Shown here piece by piece: positions 28,701-36,651 of a stretch of DNA of 61,523 bases. Each line of letters opens with the position of its first letter. The first letter of the stretch is position 1. The translations under genes and the position numbers were made by a program. Below the pieces are notes generated by a model. That model had not been told where the DNA came from, did no database searches, and saw only the letters and a list, made by a program, of their open reading frames with translations. The DNA comes from UMGS1781 sp964389545 (GTDB lineage: Bacteria; Bacillota; Clostridia; TANB77; CAG-508): positions 1 through 61,523 of the forward strand of contig CAYMDN010000004.1 of NCBI GenBank assembly GCA_964389545.1. Direction: 5' to 3'.

Positions 28701-30219
28701 CATTTGCTCCAGTTCCAGGTTCTGTAGCAATCATATAAATTCCTTCTGTAATATCTTCTGTTGGATAATATGTTACATCTCCAAATACACCACTTTCATA
28801 TGTTATTGGTGTTGAATAGTTTGGTGATGTTTCACTGTTACCTGTTAGTACTATTATATTCTTTTCTCTATTCGATATTTCTTTTGTATTTTCTTTTACG
28901 TATTCAAACGCTTTCCCCCACGATCCAAACGGTTTTTCTGGTGTTAATCCATCATTTACATTGTCATTTCCTGTTTCTGGATTTAGGTATACAACTGTAG
29001 CTGTTGCCCAATTTGTGTATATATTTATTGTCATACTAGACGAACCTGTTATAGATAATGTTTGAGTTTTTGTTTTTGAATCTGTTGTAATTGAGCCTGA
29101 AGATGTTGTCCAACCTCCAAATCCATATCCTGTTGGTCTATCTATAAATGGATTATCTATTAATTCTATTGAAATATTTCCATTTATGATAGGAACTGTT
29201 TTATGATATGATATTACATTATATTTTTCTTCTAATGAAACAAATCCAACTCTATCTGGATCTGTTTCTCCACTTTTGTATCCATGATAGTTTATTATAA
29301 CATCTGCAAAGTTTACATATGTTTCGCTATTTACTCCGCTTATATCATCTGTATAATTTTTACCATTCCAGTATGCTTTATCTGATGCTGAATCGTCTAT
29401 CGTTAATATGCTTTCGCTAAGTATTGCATATGCTTGTGCTGTTCCTTCTGTATCTTCTATTGCAAATACGGAGAAACCATTTGTTCTAAATACAATTGAC
29501 GAATCTTCTGAATATGAGTCCATTTCTTTTACTTGATTGTTTTCGTTAATATGCCATACATTTCCGTCATCAGTATCATGTTGTTCTACAGATACATTTT
29601 TTATTTTTACATCTACATATTCTCCAAACTCATATGGTTCATATATATCATCATTTGCACGAATTTTTATATCTAATGCTGCTGAAATTACTATCGGCTC
29701 TCCTGTTTTATTTCTTATTAATTCCTCTGTTGATTCTACATCTACACCAGATAATTCTGTTTCAGAATTTTTAGGTAGATACCCAGAAATCGTTACCTCA
29801 TATTGATTTGCTGATCCTGATATTATTTGATTATATAAAACTCTTCCATCTACATTTTTTGTATCATATGTAGCTGAGTAGTATATTGTTCCATTTGTTA
29901 CTTGTTCATCTGTTAAATATATTTTTTCGTTCGGTATGATATCATCGTTATAATGGTCTATTCTATAATTTTCTATATATTCTGGGAGTACAATACAAAA
30001 GGCTGATTCTCCTTCTTCTTGTATAGCTTCTAAAGCAAGTGTTATATCCGAATCTTCTAAATATACGGCATCTGTAATTACAACATCAATATTTGTGGTT
30101 ACACGTGCTTTAGAAAAGTTAGATAGCTTATATATTAGCACTATTATTGCTGTTAACATTAATAGTAAAGATATGTTTAAAATTCTTCTTTTAAATTTTT
30201 TACTATACTTCTTCGACAT
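22723..30219 (-). CDS. Giant beta-repeat surface protein (2498 residues)
   Basis: Starts MSKKYSKKFKRRILNISLLL: a basic head and one hydrophobic segment (about 12-28), a signal anchor or long signal peptide. Residues 30-260 form a beta-rich adhesin-like head, followed by a wall-type segment with YNVISYHKTVP and, near 425, VYLNPETGNDNVNDGLTPEKPFGSW, typical of right-handed beta-helix openings. From about 700 to 1650 there are dozens of short repeats built on VYGGGN/IFGGSN/NVFGGGNSA, a parallel beta-solenoid pattern. The last 800 residues are beta-sandwich-like. No LPxTG or C-terminal membrane anchor is visible. Predicted exported adhesin or matrix protein. The 168-residue gene upstream overlaps it by 17 bases. 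Confidence 0.8.
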   Translation of the reverse strand: MSKKYSKKFKRRILNISLLLMLTAIIVLIYKLSNFSKARVTTNIDVVITDAVYLEDSDITLALEAIQEEGESAFCIVLPEYIENYRIDHYNDDIIPNEKIYLTDEQVTNGTIYYSATYDTKNVDGRVLYNQIISGSANQYEVTISGYLPKNSETELSGVDVESTEELIRNKTGEPIVISAALDIKIRANDDIYEPYEFGEYVDVKIKNVSVEQHDTDDGNVWHINENNQVKEMDSYSEDSSIVFRTNGFSVFAIEDTEGTAQAYAILSESILTIDDSASDKAYWNGKNYTDDISGVNSETYVNFADVIINYHGYKSGETDPDRVGFVSLEEKYNVISYHKTVPIINGNISIELIDNPFIDRPTGYGFGGWTTSSGSITTDSKTKTQTLSITGSSSMTINIYTNWATATVVYLNPETGNDNVNDGLTPEKPFGSWGKAFEYVKENTKEISNREKNIIVLTGNSETSPNYSTPITYESGVFGDVTYYPTEDITEGIYMIATEPGTGANVLCTDTAGTAIMDTTLTDNIKPPDTALWEIKASSGGYTLKNVGSGVHLRRSGNNLRLGDPYNWEFVDEKLRDGNRYVKYSGNWTASSSGTKIYFVQYTIENEHEENKREKGILGDNTSYSQSILNNVAVTITSLYNHTDYREQAIMDLTQNAYQDIIAYADLQLEYLKINVSGGYVSSASDGTTVYENFPRIFGRTHNLRIGRGIRTVSGGYDDAVASGVIGGFEPTSNNNVGSASDSNNEYKLVVESGRYSTILGWHARGNGKGNENGKTNNYYGTVYLTLGSDVDRVLNNNDNLSVYYRTTITSGLGLNGQPDKRKMAYLINVKSGKFGVDYFDNGNEDQKYTAGIYIGGYGDLASSTTHDISDRYMIVEGGKIANINCGLKVYSGLTDIYTKLYVKGGEIYNIVGGAGKSTTYGSRILQITGGTIRYSISGGSNGEASYEGDQEQSGKIANGETLVYVGGNAKVGTSDTLGQTLYGVSAGSVFGAGNGNSEAPNSGQVDNAHIIIADNAHILNSVYGGGNYGIVGDRNKTTATAKIDILGGTIDGNVYGGSYQTNIYGSTNINMSAGAVKGTIYGGSNTKGTISTTSTINISGGSLGVESNTSDNPVLFGGGYGQDTVITGDTIITITDVTGSVIAHGSIYGGSEQGSMKGNVLVNILGSADNSNTIALSGNIFAGGKGTSQISANIAGSATINVDGVNSPNGTVFGGNDIKGVTSGAINVTIGGTLSTILNGVYGGGNKADITANIPGVYVYIKDKADVGSAFCGGKVASLLSNSSSTDVTRAIYLQGGKVGKLFGGSDQDGIVTSSHVYVESGTVDSLYGGNNEGGKTNTANVFITTGTFGSVYGGGFEAATDATNVVIEGGTYTNVFGGGNSADATMTSVTFSNASTDNIYGGSNMTGTVASSYVSINSGTAGEVFGGNNAGGNTIESELIVTNSNSDNIYSGGNFAPTVNSTNLRITNCHITGSVYGGGNGAAATVGGDNTTIIEGNTTIGKDVFGGGNAAMTGSDVNNSTVMVDIMGAEIGGDVYGAANTSQVYGVTHMNIGEHVVEHEGLIKGNIKIGGTVFGGGRANTAGSDDYDFTFESVIGNTYVNIDGEGYDDGTYTFDLGKSIFGAGNAATMTGEGYINIKNYGASSQSKENVSIQRATVVTLDNCRITLAGATDRTNEISNALYTFNRIKQLVIKNNTTLFLNSGANILESLYSQDAEGNSARVTITAEGVIDRNVDNRIYMLQGKNLLVTTEAGTYGEIHGMTFVGMYRGKVNEGRTFGMYAASVNHGDATPVLEIEDEFIRNSFVQGKHYESHNIEVDGFYTNYDEEGTVITKYIIPTPEVGEYYQWIVGDNSENIYFEGTELIATKYNTTSAVSINLDGLNTANMLMKVVSIDTSDLADGVIFKEESDISNLEADPNIANNVFALTMSAGNVGWASRSSTEFLRSGNTEFGTYKGATQYQSDNSNATPALTLNLGHSKNISENKLLGSVAIRLEATYLIDSEESPGEQELIMKNVFIMLDLSTNNTASLANDYYEGTVSPGKKYTMFPTTNTSITSNSVFSAYYSLYLGNYSKSVEEGKYKDDFKGYEHWLMLSAVLPADTKITMVDRSKDQVKYYYYITTPDDERNRRQEFKFTDFKVMGSTEEQYSADETYYDEGVDIVYEEFIFHVDFGNARLGRTIDNQNMIVQLRNAEDNSMALTVNRDQYPMLFNVFSDQEATKNAKASSNRTYAYIGESFNVNIDTTYLYQTVNAETVYDTRNFDDQMGVKVSVLDGSEQLGSVDLTGFFIECGGVRYYARQDGTYRVRLSDAVANVNKNLVFNTTNSNLETKNYTLVFETFGSFDGINYSTSIATDSLDIQLINSVYGLKVEADDKAILIDKDTGINQNGTNAIRFNVTYFGNLKNPKIYITLNRRDYSTEYSTIYHPVDLSGYVKEALTPTDVEYEYLFTETAQDNQAIVLKLNPNLITGTYRVMFKLYDDVTFIGSDEQSIIIK

Positions 30220-30709
30220 TGCTTGTCTCCTCCGTACTTTTTATTTTTATTTTTTGTGAATTACTAACATCTTTTTCTACAATTGTATTTATTCTTGTTT
30301 GGTGTCCTGTATTTAAGCTTTGTATTTTTGCTGTTGTAGTTTCTATAATTTCATTTTCTTCATTATAAAGTTCTATTATAATATCATGATTAACTAGTTT
30401 TTCTCCATTATTTTTTATATCTAAACTAATAATGGTTTTATGTGAATTCTCATCATACGTCGTTTTTGCTTTTATTAAAACTAATGTGGATTCTCCTATA
30501 GGTTCTATTTGTAAGTCATTTTGCTTTACAGAAAGTCCTGTATCTTGTTCTATAATATTTGATTCGTTTTTTTTACTTTTATTTCTTGATATTATTGCTG
30601 AAATTCCTAAAATCAAAATAATCAAAAATATAATTGTTCTTCTTTTGTTTCTACCTGCTCTTCTGCCTTTTCTTGAGTATTTTTTGTATGGTTGATTGTT
30701 CTTTGCCAA
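30203..30709 (-). CDS. Membrane-anchored protein, FxLYD-like extracellular domain
   Basis: 168 residues. A highly basic N-terminus (KKYSRKGRRAGRNKRR) precedes one transmembrane segment (IIFLIILILGISAII). The extracellular part has a beta-sandwich pattern: TIISLDIKNNGEKLVNHDIIIELYNE, like FxLYD/CARDB-type domains that recur in surface proteins. Its stop overlaps the start of the giant gene, so the products are likely made together. It may be an anchor or export partner of the giant protein. Confidence 0.7.
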   Translation of the reverse strand: MAKNNQPYKKYSRKGRRAGRNKRRTIIFLIILILGISAIISRNKSKKNESNIIEQDTGLSVKQNDLQIEPIGESTLVLIKAKTTYDENSHKTIISLDIKNNGEKLVNHDIIIELYNEENEIIETTTAKIQSLNTGHQTRINTIVEKDVSNSQKIKIKSTEETSNVEEV

Positions 30710-30931
30710 CTGTTTCCCTCCAATTATTTTTTTGACATAATACTCTATATTTTGTAGTATATCATATTAAATACGATTTTTCTATAAATTAATATTACGT
30801 TTCAATTACTTTTATATTGCAGTTTTATTACATTTTAAAATTGCATTGTTTTTTGTATTTTTTATATTGAAAATAATTTTTTTTTATATTATAATTTTTT
30901 TAATGAATTTTCATTTTAAGAGGAGAAGATT

Positions 30932-33028
30932 ATGATTATTTATACAGTTTTAAAAGATAGTAATGAAACTAATTATAAGAAAATTGTTGATGATGAAATA
31001 ATTATGCTTGGAAAATATTTATCATCTCAACGTGAAATTAAAAAATCAATCGCATCTTATAAGAAAAAAATATCTAAAATAGATAATTCTGCTCAAAAGC
31101 AAACTCTTTTATCACTTTTAGATACAGCCTCTTTACAAATTGAAATGGTTACAGAAGATTTAAATACACTAAACACTATTTTAATTGAGTCACCTGAGTT
31201 AACGAAAAAAGATGTTGATGAATATAATCGTTTATTAAAAAATGTAGAAAAAAATATTACGCTTGTAAATGATATGTTTCAAAGAGTTGTAACTTCTTGG
31301 GAATCAATTGCAGGCTCTTCTGTTGAGTCTGAAGAAGATTCTTCTGCTAAGACTGTTTCTGGAACAAAAAATACTGTCAATAAATCAAATACAGTTACGG
31401 AAGATGTTAAAGATACTACTGCAAAAGTTACTGCTCCATCAGAAAAAGCTAAATCAAAATCTACAAAAACTAAAACAACAACTACTACATCATCAAATAA
31501 AAGATTAGAAGTAATGCAAAAAGAAATGGCAAAAGTTGCTAAAGCAGAAAAACTTGCTAAAGAAAAAGAGCAAAAAGAAATAGCTAAAGCAAAAAAGCTT
31601 GCCAAAGAAGAAAAAGAAAGATTAGAGAAAGAAAAATTAGAAAAAGAACGTTTAGAACAAGAACGTCTTCAAAAAGAAAGATTAGAACAGGAAAGATTAG
31701 AAAGAGAAAAAATAGCTGAAGAAGCAAAGAAAAATATAGAAGCTAAACTAAAAGCTGCTCTCGTTCCTGTTATAGATGATGAACCAGAGCCAGAAACTCT
31801 TATTCAAGAGTTTAATGAACCTGAAGTAACAGTAGTTGAACCAGTAAAAGAAGTTGCAAAAACAGTTACTCCTACTACTCCACAATCTTCAACTGTAACT
31901 AGATTAAACCCTGAAACAATTGGTACAACTGAAAATTTAAAGAAACAAATTATGGCTTCTAAATTTATAGCTATGTCTCAAAATAGCTATCCTGAAAATA
32001 TTAAGCCAGTATCTACAGATACACCATCTTCTGATTTAATATGTAATTTTCCAAAATCTGAAGATGATATACTTTCTATAACAACTGTGCAAAATGAATA
32101 TTCTGTTTCTTTTAATAAAAGCGATGTTACAGTTTCTATAGAAAAAGAAAAATTTAATATTACTTTAAAAACTATTGGTGTGCAATTTTCTAATGGAAAT
32201 AAGGTATTATCTATATCTCGTGCTCCACTTGGATACTTTCTATCAACAAATTTAATTATGGATTTACCTGATTATTTAAATGTTGCAAAAGTAGATATAA
32301 AAAATAAATTTGTAAACCTTAATTTATTAAACCCTGAATTGTATATTTCTGTTAATAATAGTCAATTAACATTTTCTCAAAATCCTACAGCAACTACAGA
32401 AGTACAGCAAACAGTTATACCTACAACACCAACTGCTACTTTACCACAAGCTTCAACACCTATTACATTAATAAAAACTTCAAAACAACCCGAGAAAGAA
32501 AATGTTCCTACACCTACTCCTGTACAAGAAGAAGTAGTATTGCCTGAATCTGCTGATACATTTGTAAATGATAATGAGGAACCATTTGATCCAAAGGGAA
32601 ATTTATTAAGAGATAATAATACTTTAATAATATCTGAAGATGATGACCATATTGTATTACCCTATAAATTATCTGATGCAGAAAAAGCATTTAAAACTTC
32701 TAAGAAAAAATATTATTCTGTAGAGGACTTTATAGAAAACGAATATATTTTACCAATGAGTGCTTTTAGAAATCCAATAACTTCACGTTTTAGAGAAGCA
32801 TTTCAATTAATGAAGAAAAAGGAAAATGGTAATTTTAAGGAAGCTATAGATTTAGGTTTTGAACTTATGTTCCAATTCGATTTAAATCCTGCTATTATAG
32901 CGGCTTGTAAAAATCTTGAAGAGTTAGATATTTATCTTGATTGTTTAGATGATAATGAAGTGGACAAGTTTGATTGCTTTAATATTGAATACAGAACTCC
33001 ACCTTCAACAAAGAAAAAGAAAAAATAG
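30932..33028 (+). CDS. 698-residue coiled-coil/charged cytoplasmic protein of the element
   Basis: Plus-strand gene with AGAGGAGA ribosome site and a TATAAT about 45 bases upstream. Residues 1-120 form a helical domain. Residues 190-270 are a long E/K/A/R coiled coil of the LEKERLEQERLQKERL type. The middle is beta-rich (SVSFNKSDVTVSIEKEKFNITLK), with T/P linkers. The last 110 residues are a helical domain starting EPFDPKGN. No signal peptide and no recognised family. Being divergent from the giant gene's operon, it has its own control. Possibly a cytoplasmic scaffold for the secretion genes; this is a guess. Confidence 0.6.
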   Translation: MIIYTVLKDSNETNYKKIVDDEIIMLGKYLSSQREIKKSIASYKKKISKIDNSAQKQTLLSLLDTASLQIEMVTEDLNTLNTILIESPELTKKDVDEYNRLLKNVEKNITLVNDMFQRVVTSWESIAGSSVESEEDSSAKTVSGTKNTVNKSNTVTEDVKDTTAKVTAPSEKAKSKSTKTKTTTTTSSNKRLEVMQKEMAKVAKAEKLAKEKEQKEIAKAKKLAKEEKERLEKEKLEKERLEQERLQKERLEQERLEREKIAEEAKKNIEAKLKAALVPVIDDEPEPETLIQEFNEPEVTVVEPVKEVAKTVTPTTPQSSTVTRLNPETIGTTENLKKQIMASKFIAMSQNSYPENIKPVSTDTPSSDLICNFPKSEDDILSITTVQNEYSVSFNKSDVTVSIEKEKFNITLKTIGVQFSNGNKVLSISRAPLGYFLSTNLIMDLPDYLNVAKVDIKNKFVNLNLLNPELYISVNNSQLTFSQNPTATTEVQQTVIPTTPTATLPQASTPITLIKTSKQPEKENVPTPTPVQEEVVLPESADTFVNDNEEPFDPKGNLLRDNNTLIISEDDDHIVLPYKLSDAEKAFKTSKKKYYSVEDFIENEYILPMSAFRNPITSRFREAFQLMKKKENGNFKEAIDLGFELMFQFDLNPAIIAACKNLEELDIYLDCLDDNEVDKFDCFNIEYRTPPSTKKKKK

Positions 33029-33062
33029 ATAAAAGTTGTAAAACTTTTATCTATTTTTTTTA
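33024..33062. terminator. Terminator between convergent element genes
   Basis: AAATAGATAAAAGTT pairs with AACTTTTATCTATTT followed by T-run. Confidence 0.85.
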
Positions 33063-33635
33063 TCGTATTCTTCTCTTACTTTTGTTCTATGTTCTTTCTT
33101 TTTGTTTAATTTGTTATTCGAAAAATATATTGCTAATACTAATAGAATTGCAATAGCAATAGCCGATTTTGTTTGTAATAGCATTGCTATATACCCTACT
33201 TTTGGTATATTTTTTACACATACTCCTTCAATCTCATCAAATGTTACTCTTTTGCTATCTATAGTATTATTGGCATCACCTTTGGTTACATATAATTTCC
33301 CTTCTATACTTGGAATTATTTCGATTATTCTGTGTGTTATTGTTTCTCCTTCTGTTGTAAATGATATTATGTCTCCCTCTTTTAATTTAGACTCTTCGAC
33401 TGTTTTGATTATTACAATATCATATACATGAATGTTTGGTTCCATACTACCTGATATAATGCAAAAGGTTTTATATCCAAATATCCCTGTTGTTTTACCA
33501 TTTGATGTTCGAGATTGTATTAATAGTATTGTTTCTGAAATTAGTATTAATATTAAAAATATGTATAATAAACTTATACATATTTTTTTTATTATTTTTA
33601 ATTTTCCTCCGTATTTTAGTATATGGGTCGTCCAT
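33047..33635 (-). CDS. SipW-type signal peptidase I, joined across a +1 frameshift at CGG
   Basis: ATG at 33635 has AAAGGA upstream. Eight codons (MDDPYTKI) lead to CGG. Dropping C continues GGKLKIIKKICISLLYIFLI, a transmembrane segment, then IISGSMEPNIHVYD with the catalytic serine and GETITHRIIEI with histidine in place of lysine, the SipW/ER-type Ser-His dyad. A second hydrophobic segment lies near the C-terminus. Total 195 residues, normal for SipW. The +1 frame has no ATG, GTG or TTG start before the membrane segment, so the shift is needed. It likely cleaves the TasA-like leaders encoded nearby. Confidence 0.8.
33609..33611 (-). other. CGG +1 frameshift site 5 (element signal peptidase)
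   Basis: Context is ATA CGG AGG at the ninth codon; dropping C gives GGA GGA and opens the full membrane peptidase. It shows the same rule inside the mobile element. Confidence 0.7.
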
Positions 33636-33657
33636 TGTTTTCCTTTCGATTAAAAAA

Positions 33658-35259
33658 CTAGTCTTGTATTTCTATTTTATCTAATAATTTATTGGCTTTT
33701 AATAGATAATCCATATCTTCTAATATTACGCCACTTTTTTCTAGATAATATCCATTTTTTATTACTTTTACCATACCTTCTAGTTTTTCTATATTGTCTT
33801 CCTCAAAATCTTCTTTATTTATATTTATATTAAATAGTTTGTACTTATCTTTTATCATTATTGTTACACTTCTCTCATCTGTTATAGTAATACTATCTAA
33901 TACCGTTATATTCGTACCTGTTATAAATTTTCTAAGTTCAACTATTTTACTGTTTATCTCGTTTTCTGGTATGTCTTTAAATTCACTTATAATTGTTTCT
34001 ACAAGGAATGTATAATATCCACTTACAAGATATAACGCATCATAAATAGTTGAGTTTGATGTTAATTCTGTTGAAATCTTTTCTTTTACTTTATCTATAT
34101 CTATTTTTCTGTATAGATTACGTATGTCTAATATTTTTGTATTTATTTCTGTTGCAAGGTTCTTTATATCTTCTTCGCTATTTTTTACAAATAGCCCACC
34201 TTTAATAGCTTTTTCGTATTTTTTGTTTAGTTTAAATAATAACGCTTCTTCTCTTTGAATATCTTTCTTTTCTGTTTCGTATATATTTTTGTATTCCTCT
34301 TTATTTTGATATATTTTCATAATTCTATCTAAAATAAATTTAAATGACATATATTTTTGATATTCATCTAATGATTTAGATAGTTTTAAAATATTTTCTG
34401 TTATTTCTGTTAATTGTCTTTCTGAATATTCTTCCATAGGTCTTGTTAGTAGACTTGCATATTGTTTTTCTACATTTTTTTGTTGTAGTTCGTTAACATC
34501 TAGTTCTTTGTTAACAAATTTATCTACCATATTCTTTTTATCTATTAATTCTAATTCTTTTAATTCTTCTATTAATGATGAATATTTTTTTAAGAAGTTA
34601 CTTTCAGTTAATCCTAAGTCGTTTATTCTTCTCTTATCTTCTGATTCATAATACTTATCTATTGTTTTTTTGTTTTTTAAATATAAATATCTTATATTTA
34701 ATTCTATATGTATAATTAAATCTGAACAATCCCAATATATTTTTTCGAATGCGTCTTTTATTTCTGCTGTGTTTACATTTCCGCTTTTATATGCTACTAG
34801 GAACTTTTCCATATATTTATATACAAATGGGCTATAATTAAAGTCTTCTGGTGTTAATATTACTCCTGCTCTCTCAAATGCATCTATACATCCAGCTATA
34901 TCGTTGTTAATTTGCTCTAGACTTTTTTTATAGAAGGTACGTAATCTAAATATGTTTTCATCTATTTTCATTTTTTCGTATGATGTTCTTACTTCGAAAA
35001 AGAAATCTAGTTTTTCAAGTTTAGCTATTCTATCTTTTAATTCTTGAATTTTAGTATTTTGTGTTACAGAGTTTATTCTATTAACACGTCTTCTAATTTC
35101 CATAACTACATCATCTTGGTATGATTTATAGTTAGTGCGTATTTCTTCTACTTTTGTTGTAAATGCCTCTACATTTTTTTTGTTGTTACGTGGCATTACT
35201 GATAAAATTTCTTTATCTATTTGTATTTTATTTTTTAAAATATCTCTTGAATCTCCCAT
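33658..35259 (-). CDS. 533-residue helical protein of unknown function
   Basis: No signal peptide or transmembrane segment. Almost entirely alpha-helical and charged, with several coiled-coil stretches (IYKERLLKL-type heptads around 90-300) and a compact C-terminal 90 residues that alternate beta and helix (NITVLDSITITDERSVTIMIKDKYKLF). Its ATG overlaps the stop of a 40-residue gene (TAATG). Not recognised. Location between signal peptidase and TasA-like genes suggests a cytoplasmic part of the same system. Confidence 0.6.
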   Translation of the reverse strand: MGDSRDILKNKIQIDKEILSVMPRNNKKNVEAFTTKVEEIRTNYKSYQDDVVMEIRRRVNRINSVTQNTKIQELKDRIAKLEKLDFFFEVRTSYEKMKIDENIFRLRTFYKKSLEQINNDIAGCIDAFERAGVILTPEDFNYSPFVYKYMEKFLVAYKSGNVNTAEIKDAFEKIYWDCSDLIIHIELNIRYLYLKNKKTIDKYYESEDKRRINDLGLTESNFLKKYSSLIEELKELELIDKKNMVDKFVNKELDVNELQQKNVEKQYASLLTRPMEEYSERQLTEITENILKLSKSLDEYQKYMSFKFILDRIMKIYQNKEEYKNIYETEKKDIQREEALLFKLNKKYEKAIKGGLFVKNSEEDIKNLATEINTKILDIRNLYRKIDIDKVKEKISTELTSNSTIYDALYLVSGYYTFLVETIISEFKDIPENEINSKIVELRKFITGTNITVLDSITITDERSVTIMIKDKYKLFNININKEDFEEDNIEKLEGMVKVIKNGYYLEKSGVILEDMDYLLKANKLLDKIEIQD

Positions 35260-35381
35260 TATTTCTTTTTCACCTCTTCTAATTCAGTATTTAAAAAATC
35301 TAAGAATTCTTGTAACTCATCATATAGTTCTAATACATCATCACCACTAATTTTGTTTAGATTAATTTCTTCTATAATCAT
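35259..35381 (-). CDS. 40-residue acidic small protein
   Basis: ATG at 35381 with GAAAGGGAT upstream. Begins MIIEEINLNKISGDDVLELY and is one amphipathic acidic helix ending in EEVKKK. It overlaps the next gene by one base. It resembles in size and character the 48-residue gene at 17507, also placed ahead of a coiled-coil gene. Confidence 0.6.
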   Translation of the reverse strand: MIIEEINLNKISGDDVLELYDELQEFLDFLNTELEEVKKK

Positions 35382-35477
35382 ATTTATCCCTTTCTTTCGC
35401 ATATATTTTATATGACTATTATATTAGAAAAACACTTTTCTGTCTATATATTTTATAATATATTTTTACTTTTTTAT

Positions 35478-35516
35478 GATAAAAGACATTGTTATTTACA
35501 ATGTCTTTTATCTTTT
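35478..35516. terminator. Hairpin between genes
   Basis: GATAAAAGACATTGT pairs with ACAATGTCTTTTATC. The T-run is clear only on the plus strand, so termination of the minus-strand TasA-like gene is uncertain. Confidence 0.5.
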
Positions 35517-35539
35517 ATATAATTAACTCTAATTAACTA

Positions 35540-36628
35540 TTAGTCACCTGTTCCAGGTTCTGTATCTCTTGCAGGTTTTGTCATGTTTAATACTACATTT
35601 AAATTTTGTCCTTGTGATGCTACGTCAACACAATCTGGATCTTGCCCTTCTAACCAAATGTATACTCTTGCTTTTGTTATTTTATTTCCAGCTAAAGTTA
35701 CAGCTGCTCCATTTATATCTGTCATTGCTAAAGCAGTATTTGTAATTTTTCCTGCTGTTTTCATTGTTTTTGTTGGTTCGAAATTATCAGCTTCACCACC
35801 AGCAGTTGTAACATCTGTTACTGATTTTGCATTTATAGCTTTTACTATTTGAGTTGGTGTTCCACCTATATCTTCTTCTGTTGTTTCAATACCTTGTAAT
35901 GCTAATGTTGTAAATGAATCTGCTAATTCTTCATTTAATTTTTCTATTCTATCATCGTTATCTACTATCATTTGAATATGTTTACCAGCATTTGGTTCCC
36001 AAATAACTGAAACTGGTGATCCTGCTTGTAAACCACGAATATTCTCTGGTGCTGTAGTATAATCTGCTGTGTTAGAATAAATTAATAATCCAATCCTTGC
36101 ACTATACATTAAACCTGTTATAGCGTCACCTGTTGTAGCATCTGTCATACCATTTTTAATTTCTTCTACTAAAGATCCTATATTTAATTGTAATGGATCT
36201 GATTCACCACTTGATGAATTTTTAAAATATAAATCAAATGCTATCATTCCTGATTCATTTTCGCTAGCATTTGTTAAATATGTTCCATCTCCACTAACAT
36301 CTCCAGCATAAAATACGAAATCTCCTGCATCTTCTTGACCTGTTGTTGATACTGGATTTAAAGTCTCTGGCCAATTATGATTATTTTTTGTTCCTAATGC
36401 ATCTAATTTTTCCTTGCTAATATCTATTGTATTAGACCATTTTTCTGCATCTAATGAAATTTGTAAACCTTCAGCTGCTGCTACTTTTGCTTTTAAACCT
36501 GTGATGCTAACTTCTTTGTTAGATGAAAACCATGCGTATGTTGAGAAAATTAATAACATGGCTGTCAATACTAACATCATTAATAATGAGTTTAATCTTT
36601 TTTTACTATTTCTACCTCTTCTACTCAT
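35540..36628 (-). CDS. SipW-dependent secreted protein, 362 residues
   Basis: Leader MSRRGRNSKKRLNSLLMMLV with a membrane segment ending IFSTYAWFSSNKEVSI, the TYAWF hallmark of SipW-type substrates (TasA/CalY/camelysin class). The mature part is a beta-sandwich-like fold with FDLYFKNSSSGESDPLQL and ends with KARVYIWLEGQDPDC. The same WxEGxDPDC ending occurs in the neighbouring gene at 36652, so the two are related. A fibre or coat subunit is inferred from family resemblance. Confidence 0.75.
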   Translation of the reverse strand: MSRRGRNSKKRLNSLLMMLVLTAMLLIFSTYAWFSSNKEVSITGLKAKVAAAEGLQISLDAEKWSNTIDISKEKLDALGTKNNHNWPETLNPVSTTGQEDAGDFVFYAGDVSGDGTYLTNASENESGMIAFDLYFKNSSSGESDPLQLNIGSLVEEIKNGMTDATTGDAITGLMYSARIGLLIYSNTADYTTAPENIRGLQAGSPVSVIWEPNAGKHIQMIVDNDDRIEKLNEELADSFTTLALQGIETTEEDIGGTPTQIVKAINAKSVTDVTTAGGEADNFEPTKTMKTAGKITNTALAMTDINGAAVTLAGNKITKARVYIWLEGQDPDCVDVASQGQNLNVVLNMTKPARDTEPGTGD

Positions 36629-36651
36629 TTTTCATTTCTCCTTTTCTTTTT

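Noticed and set aside
3643..33635. Sequencing error as the sole cause of the CGG sites
   Set aside because: Not excluded, but a base caller adding only C before in-frame GGN codons, in varied contexts, is hard to explain, and no comparable isolated errors appear elsewhere except one poly-A run.
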